Source of the DNA: Ferruginibacter sp.
GTDB lineage: Bacteria > Bacteroidota > Bacteroidia > Chitinophagales > Chitinophagaceae
Length of the DNA: 64,000 nt
Reading direction: 5' to 3'
Assembly (NCBI GenBank): GCA_025352695.1
Contig: JANXSK010000107.1
Span: 1-64,000 of the forward strand
Both the position numbers and the translations under genes were made by a program. Below, in pieces: positions 9,103 through 18,643 of this stretch; positions within the stretch are counted from its first letter, which is position 1; the number at the start of each line of letters is the position of its first letter. The notes under the pieces are model-generated. The model was not told where the DNA came from and ran no database searches. It was given only the letters and a program-made list of their open reading frames with translations.

Positions 9103-10254
9103 ATGAATAGCAAATTATTGAAATTATTTTTATTACCGCTTCTGTTGCTTTTTACCTGTTTTGGTAAAGTAACAGCCCAATATAACTTAAAATTAAAATA
9201 TAAAAACTCTTCTGTTTACGCAGGTATTGAAGTAGGTGCAAAAGGCGTTAAAATGAGTTTGCTGGAAATAGGTAAAAATGCAAAAAAGAATGGAGCTTTT
9301 AATGCCCTAAAAAATACTGCTGTAAACACAGATTTTATTTCATTTACCAACGCCACTTTCCATGCTTCCTTAACTGCATTTTGTAATCTTTATTGAGCAG
9401 CTGTTAATAATTATAATATACCAACTGAAGGGATTTTTACGGTAATAAGCAGTGGGGTCAAAGTACAGGCTGAAAAAGATGATAAAATAAACTGGGTCAA
9501 TAAACTGATTGATTCTTTCAGGCTTCAAATAAAGGAACCAAACCGTGCGGTAGAAATTATTGATGTACTGCAAGAAGCTCGTTTATCGCATTTAGGTATT
9601 ATTCCGGAAGCATAAAGATATTTAACTTTTTTGATTGACATTGGTAGTGGAAACACAAAAGGCGGCTATTTCCCCAATGGAAATACAAAAGACCTGAAGC
9701 TTTTTGAATTAACGTGGGGTACCAAAAGTACTGCCACAGCAACCGACAAAAGATGTGAGGAAGATAAAAGTATGGCAAATTTTAAAAGACAGTTGCCAAG
9801 GATAATTACTGGTGCTGTAAATACAGAAGTAATTTATGCCGTTAATGAAAGTGGTGCTTATAATATGAGTGATAATATTGCATTTAGTGGCAGTATTTCA
9901 TGGGCAATTGCAAATTTATTATTCCCCGAACTTATTGATAATTCAGTGGTAGCAGTTACTTACGATGAAGTTGTAAAATTCAATGATCTGTTAGCAAATA
10001 ATTGCGCTTCCGTTTCAGATGCGGTAATAATAAAAAATATTAAGGATAAGACACTCGATAAAATTGGGATTGCAAAAGAAATAAAAAAAGTGAATCAGGT
10101 TTTTGATCAAAAATCCTTTATAGCCGGCACTGCATTGCTAATAAAAATAATGCGCCAGTTTGAATGCATCAATGAAAAAAAACAATTCTTTTTACTAAAA
10201 AATGGACAGGTTGGATGGATTTCTGCATATGTCGATCAAAACATTGGTAAATAA
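9103..10254 (+). pseudogene. Secreted ASKHA-fold (actin/Ppx-like) protein with two in-frame stops
   Basis: This is a single frame of 383 codons broken by TGA at 9394-9396 and TAA at 9613-9615; the reading frame and protein character continue across both. It begins with a cleavable signal peptide (LLLLFTCFGKVTAQ). Two segments resemble the phosphate loops of sugar-kinase/actin/Ppx-GppA proteins: YAGIEVGAKGVKMSLLEI near residue 40 and FLIDIGSGNTKGGYF near residue 175. An export signal on a nucleotide-binding fold is unusual, since there is little ATP outside the cytoplasm. Function unknown. A membrane-anchored coiled-coil protein follows after 49 bp and may be its partner. Confidence 0.7.
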
Positions 10255-10303
10255 TTTTACACTATTTATTGCAATTTTTATTCAACCTTTTTACTAAGGA
10301 TTT

Positions 10304-11239
10304 ATGAGCGAAAATAAATCAACATCATTAATTATACTATCATTAGTGTTACTTACTTTATCATTGGTATTTTTATGCCTTTGGAGTTATAATTATTACA
10401 ACGATAACCAAAAACTAAAATCCCAGTTACTTGAGAATAAGCCAACTACCGGCACCTCAAAATCAGCAATTATAAGAGATTCTTTACTTACTATTTACAC
10501 AGCTATTATAGACAAACTGACTTCCCGTATCAATTCAACAAAGATTTCAACAGATTCACTTCTGGGTAACATTGATAATAAATTAAAAGAAATCAATAAA
10601 TTAAAAGAAGAGATCAGCATTATTTTAAAAAACGAAAACAGCATTGATAAATTTGGTGTTGCCAGTGAAAAAATTGAAGCGCTTCAGCAAAAAACCGCTC
10701 AGCTTCAAAACCCCAATCTTGATATTGAAAATGGCAATAAAAATTTAAAAAAACTATTGCAACAAATAATTTCTGATCAAAATAGCAGTCATTTACCTGT
10801 TATTGAAAAACAGCAGCTGGGTAATAAATCAAAAATAGCAACAAGTTTTACTGCTACCGAAGTTCATTTAACAGCCTTAATGGCGAAAGATGAAAAATAT
10901 ATAGAAACGAATAAAGCCGATGAAACTGAAAAATTAAATGTATCCATTATTGTAAAAAGCAATAACTATTTGCAAATAAATAAAACAGCCGAAATAATTG
11001 TAGTAGTGTTACAACCAAACGGAAAGGTATTGCAAAACTCGGTTTGGGAAGCTGGTACATTTTATACGCCTGAAGGGGAAAAAAAATACTCGGGTAAAAT
11101 AAATTTCGATTATTCAGCAGGCGAATTAAAAAATCTGCTTTTGTCTTTAAAATCTGATAAATTCCCAAAAGGACGCTATGGTGTGCAAATATATTTTAAC
11201 GGTTCAATTATTGGAAAAATGGTAAAAGATTTATCCTGA
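10304..11239 (+). CDS. Membrane-anchored coiled-coil protein, unknown function
   Basis: This is a 311-aa protein. One hydrophobic span (about residues 10-30, LIILSLVLLTLSLVFLCLW) anchors it. A coiled coil (roughly 60-160, regular Ile/Leu/Lys/Glu heptads) follows, then a beta-rich C-terminal domain of about 130 residues (AEIIVVVLQPNGKVLQNSVW, then KGRYGVQIYFNG). I do not recognise a named family. The likely topology is a short cytoplasmic N-terminus with the rest outside. It lies 49 bp after the broken ASKHA-like gene on the same strand, so the two probably formed an operon. It is convergent with cmk, with only 45 bp between them. Confidence 0.6.
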   Translation: MSENKSTSLIILSLVLLTLSLVFLCLWSYNYYNDNQKLKSQLLENKPTTGTSKSAIIRDSLLTIYTAIIDKLTSRINSTKISTDSLLGNIDNKLKEINKLKEEISIILKNENSIDKFGVASEKIEALQQKTAQLQNPNLDIENGNKNLKKLLQQIISDQNSSHLPVIEKQQLGNKSKIATSFTATEVHLTALMAKDEKYIETNKADETEKLNVSIIVKSNNYLQINKTAEIIVVVLQPNGKVLQNSVWEAGTFYTPEGEKKYSGKINFDYSAGELKNLLLSLKSDKFPKGRYGVQIYFNGSIIGKMVKDLS

Positions 11240-11284
11240 AACAACAGTCACATCTTTCACTCTACAAAAAATAGATTTTCTATT

Positions 11285-11959
11285 TTATTTTATTTCTTTC
11301 AAAAGATCCAACGCAATTTTTAATTGTTGCTCCATACTAATGTTAGTATTATCAATTACAATAGCATCCGCAGCTTTTCTTAAAGGACTTACTTCTCTGT
11401 TAGAGTCAATGTAGTCTCGCATTTCAAGATTATTTTTTACCTCCTCAATCGTAATGTTTGGATTTTTTTCGAACATCTCTTTAAACCTTCGTTCAACCCT
11501 TACTGCTATATCTGCAGTCATAAAAATTTTAAGTGCCGCATCCGGAAAAACGGTAGTGCCAATATCCCTGCCATCCATTACTATGCCTTTCTTTTTCCCC
11601 ATCTTTTGTTGCTGAGCTACTGCAAATAACCTCACTCCTTTTATTGTAGCCACCTCACTAACTTTTTCTGCAATTACCAAATCCCTAATTACATATTCTA
11701 TATTTTCACCGTTTAAATAGATTTCTGATTGACTATTTTTTTCATTGCATTTAAATTCCAGGATAATATCTTTCAGCGCATTTTTTACTTCGCTTGTATC
11801 CGTCCAATCAATATGGTGGCGCAAAAAATATAAAGTAATTGCACGATACATGGCACCACTATCAACATACACATAACCTAATTCCTTTGCCAATTGTTTT
11901 GCCAAAGTACTTTTTCCACAAGATGACCAGCCATCTATCGTAATAACAATGTTCTTCAT
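11285..11959 (-). CDS. cmk: Cytidylate kinase
   Basis: The product phosphorylates CMP and dCMP with ATP and acts in the cytosol in pyrimidine salvage and nucleotide supply. The 224-aa length is normal. A P-loop at residues 10-18 (GWSSCGKST), an NMP-binding region with DSGAMYRAITLYFL, the DGRDIGTTVFPDA loop typical of CMP kinases and a C-terminal REVSPLRKAADAIVIDNT are all present. The Trp in the P-loop, where many Cmk proteins have Pro-Ala, is a Bacteroidota flavour. The AT-rich inverted repeat at 11268-11286, overlapping the stop, may end both this gene and the convergent coiled-coil gene. It lies 144 bp downstream of clpC. Confidence 0.95.
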   Translation of the reverse strand: MKNIVITIDGWSSCGKSTLAKQLAKELGYVYVDSGAMYRAITLYFLRHHIDWTDTSEVKNALKDIILEFKCNEKNSQSEIYLNGENIEYVIRDLVIAEKVSEVATIKGVRLFAVAQQQKMGKKKGIVMDGRDIGTTVFPDAALKIFMTADIAVRVERRFKEMFEKNPNITIEEVKNNLEMRDYIDSNREVSPLRKAADAIVIDNTNISMEQQLKIALDLLKEIK

Positions 11960-12054
11960 TATTGCAAAAGTCAGCCAAAAAAGGGAACCCTCAAAGTAAA
12001 ATGCTATAAAGTTTATTGATAATTAAAAATGCAAACTTTTAACGGCTTTAAACA

Positions 12055-12084
12055 AATAAAGCCATCCTAATGGATGGCTTTATT
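12055..12084 (-). terminator. Terminator of clpC
   Basis: A perfect 13-bp stem (12055-12067 with 12072-12084) has a 4-nt loop and a GCCATCC/GGATGGC core. Read on the minus strand it ends in TTTATTTGTTT. It lies 20 bp beyond the clpC stop codon, so cmk has its own promoter in the remaining gap. Confidence 0.85.
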
Positions 12085-12103
12085 CACAATTAATGTATTA
12101 AAA

Positions 12104-14653
12104 TTAAGCTTCTGATTTTGCTTCAATTGCAGTTGCCGTTGGTTTTAATGTAAAAAGAATTTTTTCTTTTGCATCATCCAAATCTGCTATCAATGTGTCG
12201 CCGCCTTTTACTGACATATTTAAGATTTCTTCTGCTAGTGGATCTTCAAGGTATTTTTGAATAGCCCTGTGCAATGGTCTTGCACCAAACTGCGAATCGT
12301 ATCCTTTTTCTGCAATAAAATCTTTTGCTCTTGCAGTTAATTCCATTGCAAAACCTAGGTTAACTAAACGTTTCATTACACCTTTCATTAAAATATCTAT
12401 TATTTCAAAGATATTTTCTTTGCTAAGAGAATTAAAAATCACTACATCATCTATCCTGTTTAAAAACTCGGGACTAAAAGTACGCTTTAATGCTTTTTCA
12501 ATAACTGCTTTATTATTTTCATCTGCATTTAACACCCTTGCAGCAGTGGCAAAACCTACACCTTCTCCAAAATCTTTTAATTGTCGTGCTCCAATATTTG
12601 AAGTCATGATAATAAGCGTATTTTTAAAATCAATCTTTCTACCCAAACCATCCGTTAACTGACCGTCATCCAATACTTGTAATAAGATATTATAAATATC
12701 TGGATGTGCTTTTTCAATTTCATCCAATAATATTACGCTGTAAGGTTTACGCCTAACTCTTTCAGTAAGTTGTCCGCCTTCTTCGTACCCAACATATCCT
12801 GGAGGTGCCCCAATTAAACGACTTACGCTAAATTTTTCCATGTATTCACTCATGTCAATTCTAATTAAAGAATCGTCATTGTCAAACATATATCTTGCCA
12901 ACGATCTTGCAAGCTCTGTTTTACCAACACCCGTAGGACCAAGAAATATAAATGTTCCGATTGGTTTCTTAGGATCCTTTAATCCAACACGGTTACGTTG
13001 AATAGCTTTTACCACTTTTGAAATACCTTCTTCCTGACCAACAACAGCACCTTTTAAATCCTCTGCCATCCGACGTAATTTTTCGGTTTCTGCCTGTACC
13101 ATTCTCTTTACAGGTATTCCCGTCATCATACTAATTACTTCTGCAATATCATCCTCTTCAATTGGAAAACGTTTGTGTTTACTTTCTTCTTCCCAATCAT
13201 TCTTAGCTTTTTCAAGTTCTTCCTGCAAACGTTTTTCAGTATCTCGTAAAGATGCAGCTTCTTCAAACCGCTGACTTTTTACTACTTTATTTTTTTCTAA
13301 TTTAATGTCCTCAATTTTCTTTTCAAGCTCAATAACTTCTTCTGGAACATTGATATTTTTTATATGCTTTCTAGCTCCTACTTCATCCATTACATCAATG
13401 GCTTTATCAGGCAGTAACCTATCCGTCATGTAACGCTCACTCAATTTTACACAAGCATCTATTGCCTCTGCGCTATAAAGAACGTTGTGGTAATCTTCAT
13501 ATTTACTTTTAATGTTTGTAAGAATTTCAATCGTTTCTTCAACAGATGGCTGCTCAACAATTACCTTTTGAAAACGACGATCCAATGCACCATCTTTTTC
13601 AATGTGCATACGGTATTCGTCCAATGTTGAAGCACCTATACATTGTAATTCTCCCCTTGCCAATGCTGGTTTAAATATGTTAGAAGCATCAAGCGAGCCA
13701 CTTGCCCCACCTGCACCAACTATAGTATGTATTTCGTCAATAAACAAAATTACATCCCTGTTTTTTTCAAGCTCATTCATGATGGCTTTCATCCTTTCTT
13801 CAAATTGGCCACGGTATTTTGTACCTGCAACCAATGCTGCAAGATCTAGTGAAACAACTCTTTTATCAAACAAAACCCTGCTCACTTTTCTTTGCACTAT
13901 GCGTAATGCCAACCCTTCTACAATAGCTGTTTTACCCACTCCTGGTTCACCAATTAAAATGGGGTTATTCTTTTTACGACGACTCAATATTTGTGATACT
14001 CTTTCAATTTCAGTTTCTCTTCCTACAATAGGATCCAAAGAACCACTCTCTGCTAAACGGGTAATATCCCGTCCAAAATTATCTAATACAGGTGTTTTTG
14101 TTTTTGGTTGGTTTGCTGCTCCGCCACGTTGTGCTTTTTGTTGTTGACTATATTGCTTTTTCTCTTCATCAAAATCATCTTCATTCTCATCACTAAATTC
14201 TGCAGAGGGTGGAGTACTTGTTACAAACCCCAACTCATTTTTAAAAATATCGTAGTCTACATCAAACTGGCTTAAAATCTGTGTAGCTATATTTTCTTTA
14301 TTTTTTAAAATAGACAGCATAAGGTGCTCACTTTCTACCATAACACTTTTGTGTGCTTTGGCTTCCAGCACCGTGATACGAATTACTTTTTCTGCCTGCT
14401 TTGTTAATGGAAGAGAATTAATATTGGCAATGTTTTTTCCTGTCTTATCTTTTACGGCTACTTCTATTTCTTTACGTAATTCGTAAAGATCAACATTGAG
14501 TGATTTTAGAATTTTAATGGCGGTATTTTCTCCGTCTCTTATTAATCCTAGCACTAAATGTTCAGTGCCGATAAAATCATTTCCCAGGCGCAGTGCTTCT
14601 TCCCTGCTATAAGAAATAATTTCCTTTACTTGTGCTGAAAAATTGTTGTCCAT
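12104..14653 (-). CDS. clpC: ATP-dependent Clp protease ATP-binding subunit ClpC
   Basis: This is a Hsp100 unfoldase that feeds substrates to ClpP in the cytosol. The order is: double Clp_N repeat (residues 1-145, GTEHLVLGLIRDGENTA), acidic/Gln-rich linker, AAA domain 1 (Walker A GEPGVGKT near 235), a UVR-type middle segment (LEKKIEDIKLEKNKVVKSQRFEEAASLRD), AAA domain 2 (GPTGVGKT near 572) and the C-terminal ClpB_D2-small domain. I place the start at MDNNFSAQVKEI, 14653, because the family begins there; an in-frame ATG at 14677 would add eight residues. It has its own terminator and a 255-bp divergent promoter region shared with the STAS gene. Confidence 0.95.
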   Translation of the reverse strand: MDNNFSAQVKEIISYSREEALRLGNDFIGTEHLVLGLIRDGENTAIKILKSLNVDLYELRKEIEVAVKDKTGKNIANINSLPLTKQAEKVIRITVLEAKAHKSVMVESEHLMLSILKNKENIATQILSQFDVDYDIFKNELGFVTSTPPSAEFSDENEDDFDEEKKQYSQQQKAQRGGAANQPKTKTPVLDNFGRDITRLAESGSLDPIVGRETEIERVSQILSRRKKNNPILIGEPGVGKTAIVEGLALRIVQRKVSRVLFDKRVVSLDLAALVAGTKYRGQFEERMKAIMNELEKNRDVILFIDEIHTIVGAGGASGSLDASNIFKPALARGELQCIGASTLDEYRMHIEKDGALDRRFQKVIVEQPSVEETIEILTNIKSKYEDYHNVLYSAEAIDACVKLSERYMTDRLLPDKAIDVMDEVGARKHIKNINVPEEVIELEKKIEDIKLEKNKVVKSQRFEEAASLRDTEKRLQEELEKAKNDWEEESKHKRFPIEEDDIAEVISMMTGIPVKRMVQAETEKLRRMAEDLKGAVVGQEEGISKVVKAIQRNRVGLKDPKKPIGTFIFLGPTGVGKTELARSLARYMFDNDDSLIRIDMSEYMEKFSVSRLIGAPPGYVGYEEGGQLTERVRRKPYSVILLDEIEKAHPDIYNILLQVLDDGQLTDGLGRKIDFKNTLIIMTSNIGARQLKDFGEGVGFATAARVLNADENNKAVIEKALKRTFSPEFLNRIDDVVIFNSLSKENIFEIIDILMKGVMKRLVNLGFAMELTARAKDFIAEKGYDSQFGARPLHRAIQKYLEDPLAEEILNMSVKGGDTLIADLDDAKEKILFTLKPTATAIEAKSEA

Positions 14654-14908
14654 TCGTATAGAATTTAACTTATACAATAATAACGATTATTTGTTAGATA
14701 AAGTTTGCTTGAAATGTGAAATGTTAATATGTTGAAATTTCGGACACAGACTTTTTCAGAAAATTTTTAAGCCTGAAGTTGGTTAATTTATATAAAATTA
14801 AAAGTGTGCAATTCTTAAAAAAAACACCTTACCTTTTTCATTAAATATTACATCAAAAAATTTCTTTACTTTACAAAAACACAACGCTCAAAACCTTAAA
14901 CTTATTTA

Positions 14909-15286
14909 ATGAATGTCAAAATAGATACCAAAGAAAAATTTACAGTTATTACGCCGAACGAAGTAAAATTTACTGCTATAATGACAGAAGAGCTAGGTAA
15001 TTTGTTGGTTGTATACCAACAAAAAGACACTCCTCATATTATATTGAATATGCAACTGGTTGAAAATATTGATAAAAAAAGTGGTGAAGACTTAGCCAAT
15101 CTTCAACAAAATTTTTATGAACATAATTATTCTTTTGTTGTTTGTGCCTTGCAACCATCAGTAGAAAATTTACTGGATCAAATGGGGTTATTGGAAATAA
15201 TGAATGTAACGCCAACTGAAAGTGAGGCCTGGGATATGGTTCAAATGGAAGAAATTGAAAGAGAATTGCTGGGAGATGAGGAATAA
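14909..15286 (+). CDS. STAS-domain protein (anti-sigma factor antagonist type)
   Basis: This is a 125-aa STAS-fold protein. The middle reads IILNMQLVENIDKKSGEDLANL, matching the beta strand-loop-helix around the regulatory site of SpoIIAA-like proteins, with a Ser just before Gly where the phosphorylated residue sits. The C-terminal tail is acidic (EEIERELLGDEE). No anti-sigma kinase is nearby, so its partner is unknown. It is followed 106 bp later by rnz on the same strand; I believe this pairing recurs in Bacteroidota genomes, but I cannot verify it here. It is soluble and cytosolic. Confidence 0.75.
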   Translation: MNVKIDTKEKFTVITPNEVKFTAIMTEELGNLLVVYQQKDTPHIILNMQLVENIDKKSGEDLANLQQNFYEHNYSFVVCALQPSVENLLDQMGLLEIMNVTPTESEAWDMVQMEEIERELLGDEE

Positions 15287-15392
15287 TCATTTAAAATTTC
15301 GGTATTTTTTAACAGAACGCATTGATATCAATTTTGAATCTGATACATATATTAAGTTTTTTTTACAATAAATTTAATCCCTTTTATAAACG

Positions 15393-16295
15393 ATGTTAGC
15401 ACTCACCATTCTCGGTAATAATTCTGCTATTCCTGCATGGGACAGAAATCCAACTGCACATATTTTGCAATCGTTTGAGGAGTGTTATCTTATTGATTGT
15501 GGGGAAGGCACCCAAATTCAAATGTCTAAATACAAAATCCGACGAAGTAAAATCAATCATATTTTTATTTCTCACTTACATGGGGATCATTATTTTGGGT
15601 TAATCGGATTGTTGACAAGTATGAGTTTATTAAGCCGCATGCAAGATCTTCATTTACATGCCCCTGCCGCTTTAGAGCAAATTATTAATTTACAATTAAA
15701 CGTTGCAGATGTAAAACTTTCCTACCAGCTCTATTTTCACCCCATTACAGAAAATGGCATTATTGTAAATGACAATAAAATTACTGTTGAAAGTTTTAAA
15801 GTAAAGCATCGTATTGAATGTTGGGGGTTTCTTTTTAGGGAAAAGAAAAATCCAAGAAAGATAAACAGTGTTAGAGTAAAATTGTACGAAATACCAACAA
15901 GCTATTATGAACAATTACAAAAAGGGGAAGATTATGTTACCAAAAAAGGAACCATTATCCCAAATAAAGAAGTAACAATTGAGGGCGTTAAACCTAAAAG
16001 TTATGCCTATTGTGCAGATACTATTTATGATGAATCACTGGTAGAAAAAATTAAATCTGTAGACCTTTTGTACCACGAAGCAACTTACCTAGCAGCCCTT
16101 CATCAAAGGGCTGCGGAGCGTTTTCATAGCACAACCGTACAAGCCGCAGCTATTGCAAAAAAAGGGAATGTTAAAAAATTGTTGATTGGCCATTTTTCTT
16201 CCAAATATGAAATATTAGACGAATTTTTAACCGAAGCCTCCAAGGTTTTTGAAAATACGGAGTTGGCTTTGCAAGGTGTTAGTTACCGAATTTAA
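15393..16295 (+). CDS. rnz: Ribonuclease Z
   Basis: This zinc-dependent endonuclease trims the 3' trailer of tRNA precursors, in the cytosol. Its 300 aa is the normal size of the short form. The metallo-beta-lactamase motif HLHGDH lies at residues 61-66 (ISHLHGDHYFGLIGLL). Further family features are LIDCGEGTQIQM, the exosite-type insertion near residues 150-190, YCADTIYDE with the bridging Asp, LYHEATY and the final GHFSSKY His motif. All metal ligands appear intact. It probably shares a transcript with the STAS gene and converges on the esterase gene, with 156 bp between them. Confidence 0.95.
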   Translation: MLALTILGNNSAIPAWDRNPTAHILQSFEECYLIDCGEGTQIQMSKYKIRRSKINHIFISHLHGDHYFGLIGLLTSMSLLSRMQDLHLHAPAALEQIINLQLNVADVKLSYQLYFHPITENGIIVNDNKITVESFKVKHRIECWGFLFREKKNPRKINSVRVKLYEIPTSYYEQLQKGEDYVTKKGTIIPNKEVTIEGVKPKSYAYCADTIYDESLVEKIKSVDLLYHEATYLAALHQRAAERFHSTTVQAAAIAKKGNVKKLLIGHFSSKYEILDEFLTEASKVFENTELALQGVSYRI

Positions 16296-16451
16296 AAAAT
16301 AAAAATATTGTCCCACCAAAAAAAGCTATGTGGTAAATCGTTGCATCGCCCTCTTTTACGGCATCCTATCCGGGAAATTTTAATAACGCCTAGATAAAAT
16401 AAACGGCTATCCTTTAATACTATTTTTTAAGGTATTACAAGTATCCTGCTG

Positions 16452-17627
16452 CTATTTTTCTAACTCTATCACATTATTAAAACCATTTGCCATAATCCAC
16501 TTATAAAAATCTGTAAACCATCTACGCCAAGTCTCTTCATTATGGCGCCCTGCAGAGTCAACTATGGAATAAATCATTGCATCAGATTTTTTACCAATGA
16601 TTTCAACTACTTCCTTCATGTCATTTAAATAAGTTGCACCTTCCAATCCTCCAATGTAAAAAAATAATTTTCCGTGCAATTTATTTCCGGTAGAATCTGT
16701 AAGATTTTTTATCGTTTCTGCCGTCCAAAATGCAGGAGAAAAAATTCCTCCTTTACCAAATACATCAGGGTACTTTAACATCGCATAATAAGAAATCAAT
16801 CCACCCATCGAACTACCTGCAATCAGCGTATTTTCGGCTGAATGCAATGTTCTGTAATGCCTGTCAATAAATGGTTTCAGCGTTTTAACCAAAAAATCTA
16901 TGTATCGATCACCTTTACCCTCTTCAAAATCATTAAGGTCATAAGGATTATATTCCTGCATTCTTTCCGAGCCATTCTCTACCCCAATTACAATACAGGC
17001 CCGGCTGCCCATTTTTATCAATGAATCAATGCATTCATCCACCCCCCATTCACCAAAAGCGGATGTGTATTCATCAAAAATATTTTGTCCATCGTGCATG
17101 TACAGCACTGGATATTTTTTATTACTTTTTTTGTAATCTGGCGGCAAGTAAATCCATACACTTCTCCTACTACCCAACTGTGGCATGTCAAAAGCGGTAT
17201 CTAATAGCTGAATATTTACAGAAGCTGTATGTTTTTTTAGAGTTAAAGTAAAATCATCTTTCCATGCAGCAATGGAAAAATCTATTGTAGTATCAGCTGT
17301 CAGTTTAATAATATGATTTTCAATATCACCTCCATCAATAGCAACTGCTGCTTTTTGCCAGTTTCCTCTGGTACATTTAAATTCATATATCCCTGCGAGC
17401 AAATTTTTTATTTGTAACTCAGCAGTTGTTCCTGTTTTAAAAAAACAATACGCACTTTTATCAGGTTGCCAATTATTGAAATTGCCCGCAGCAAATATTG
17501 AATCCAGCGGATGTGTTGCCGGCTGCGAAATTATTCTCAACCTGATATTGAATTGAGCAAATGTTGTTGAAGCAACACCCATCAATGCAAACAACAATAC
17601 ATACAATTTCCTGCAACAATTTAACAT
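16452..17627 (-). CDS. Secreted esterase-D-like hydrolase with N-terminal E-set (AMPK-CBM-like) domain
   Basis: This is a 391-aa exported protein. The signal peptide ends near residue 24 (LLFALMGVASTTFAQ). Residues about 25-120 resemble the immunoglobulin-like E-set/CBM48 domain (DSIFAAGNFNNWQPDKSAY). A catalytic esterase domain follows (SVWIYLPPDYKKSNKKYPVLYMHDGQ start). The nucleophile is Ser273 in GSSMGG; the His is likely the one in SAGRHNEETWRRWF. This architecture occurs in Fes-like and feruloyl-esterase-like proteins and in putative siderophore or carbohydrate esterases, so the substrate is open. It lies 19 bp after dapA on the same strand and is probably co-transcribed with it, though functionally unrelated. 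Confidence 0.85.
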   Translation of the reverse strand: MLNCCRKLYVLLFALMGVASTTFAQFNIRLRIISQPATHPLDSIFAAGNFNNWQPDKSAYCFFKTGTTAELQIKNLLAGIYEFKCTRGNWQKAAVAIDGGDIENHIIKLTADTTIDFSIAAWKDDFTLTLKKHTASVNIQLLDTAFDMPQLGSRRSVWIYLPPDYKKSNKKYPVLYMHDGQNIFDEYTSAFGEWGVDECIDSLIKMGSRACIVIGVENGSERMQEYNPYDLNDFEEGKGDRYIDFLVKTLKPFIDRHYRTLHSAENTLIAGSSMGGLISYYAMLKYPDVFGKGGIFSPAFWTAETIKNLTDSTGNKLHGKLFFYIGGLEGATYLNDMKEVVEIIGKKSDAMIYSIVDSAGRHNEETWRRWFTDFYKWIMANGFNNVIELEK

Positions 17628-17646
17628 AGGCCAAGTTGATGGGTGG

Positions 17647-18534
17647 TTAACTATTTTTATTTACAAAGGCAGCAACTTTTTGATAAACACTATCACTTAA
17701 TGGGGTTACCGGCAACCTCGTAATATTTTTAATAAAGCCCTGTTCTGATAAAAATGCTTTTACACCAGCAGGATTATTTTCTGTAAACAATAAATTATAC
17801 ACTTCAAGCAATGGATCATTTAATTTTTTGGCGGTAACAAAATCAAACTTTAAACCAGCCCTAACCATATCCGAAAATTGCTTAGGAAAACAATTAGCAA
17901 TCACACTTATCACACCATCTATACCGCAGGCAAGTTCCGGTAATACCAAATCATCATCTCCGCTCACTACTAAAAAATTATCTGGCCTGTCCTTTAAAAT
18001 TTGAATACATTGGCTGATATTATTTCCAGCTTCTTTAATGCCCGCAACATTGGCAACTTCATGCGCCAAACGCAGCGTAGTATTGGCTTCCATATTGCGG
18101 CCTGTTCTGCCAGGTACATTATATAAAATGATAGGTTTTGGAGAAGCTTCCGCAATTAATTTATAATGTTGAAAAATACCTTCTTGTGATGGTTTGCTGT
18201 AATAAGGACAGGCACTTAGCACTGCAGTAGCTTTTTCAAGCGGGTAAGTTTGTACCTGCTCAATTACTTCTTTGGTATTATTTCCTCCAATACCGACAAT
18301 AACAGGCACTCGACCATTTATTTTTTCGAAAGTGAAATTTATTATATCCAGTTTTTCCTGCTTTTCCAATGTAGGTGTTTCGCCGGTTGTACCTAAGGTA
18401 ACCACATATTCAACTCCATTATCTATGATAGAATCTATAAGCTGACCAAGCGAATCAAAATCAACTGATTCATTTTCTTTAAAAGGCGTTACAATTGCTA
18501 CGCCAGTACCTTTTAACTGCTCCCTGATATTCAT
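17647..18534 (-). CDS. dapA: 4-hydroxy-tetrahydrodipicolinate synthase
   Basis: The product condenses pyruvate with aspartate semialdehyde, the first committed step to lysine and diaminopimelate. Its 295 aa is the normal length. Catalytic residues are visible: the Thr-Thr pair in TLGTTGETPTL (residues 49-50), Tyr138 in ILYNVPGRTGRN and the Schiff-base Lys167 in AGIKEAGNN. The Arg of PGRTGR that binds the substrate carboxylate is present. No other lysine genes are adjacent. The esterase gene follows closely downstream. The upstream L,D-transpeptidase-type gene is separated from it by a terminator. Confidence 0.96.
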   Translation of the reverse strand: MNIREQLKGTGVAIVTPFKENESVDFDSLGQLIDSIIDNGVEYVVTLGTTGETPTLEKQEKLDIINFTFEKINGRVPVIVGIGGNNTKEVIEQVQTYPLEKATAVLSACPYYSKPSQEGIFQHYKLIAEASPKPIILYNVPGRTGRNMEANTTLRLAHEVANVAGIKEAGNNISQCIQILKDRPDNFLVVSGDDDLVLPELACGIDGVISVIANCFPKQFSDMVRAGLKFDFVTAKKLNDPLLEVYNLLFTENNPAGVKAFLSEQGFIKNITRLPVTPLSDSVYQKVAAFVNKNS

Positions 18535-18590
18535 CGCTAAAATTTAATTTTTGTGAAGTTATTGTTATGCAGCCAAATTGTAAAACAAAA

Positions 18591-18613
18591 ATCCCCCGAC
18601 TACTGCAGGGGAT
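18591..18613 (-). terminator. Terminator of the L,D-transpeptidase-like gene
   Basis: Read on the minus strand, ATCCCC, an 11-nt loop and GGGGAT are followed by TTTTTGTTTT. It lies 30 bp after the stop codon of the gene at 18644-19447 and separates that gene from dapA. Confidence 0.7.
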
Positions 18614-18643
18614 AAGAAATTTATGCGTTTTATTAACAATCAA

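Noticed and set aside
2594-10254. Stop-codon reassignment as the cause of the many in-frame TAA codons
   Set aside because: TAA ends many of the intact genes in this window (for example those ending at 660, 1356 and 45393 is TGA while 46035 is TAG), and intact genes contain no internal TAA. Frameshifts and lost catalytic residues accompany the stops, which recoding does not explain.
11268-11286. AT-only inverted repeat (AAAATAGA/TCTATTTT) between the coiled-coil gene and cmk as a firm bidirectional terminator
   Set aside because: The stem is weak and overlaps the cmk stop codon; mentioned under cmk but not listed as a separate feature.
13602-14147. 181-codon plus-strand ORF opposite clpC, and similar long antisense frames opposite the TonB receptor, zwf, kdpB and recG
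   Set aside because: They lie fully inside well-conserved genes on the other strand, and their composition mirrors the sense codons.
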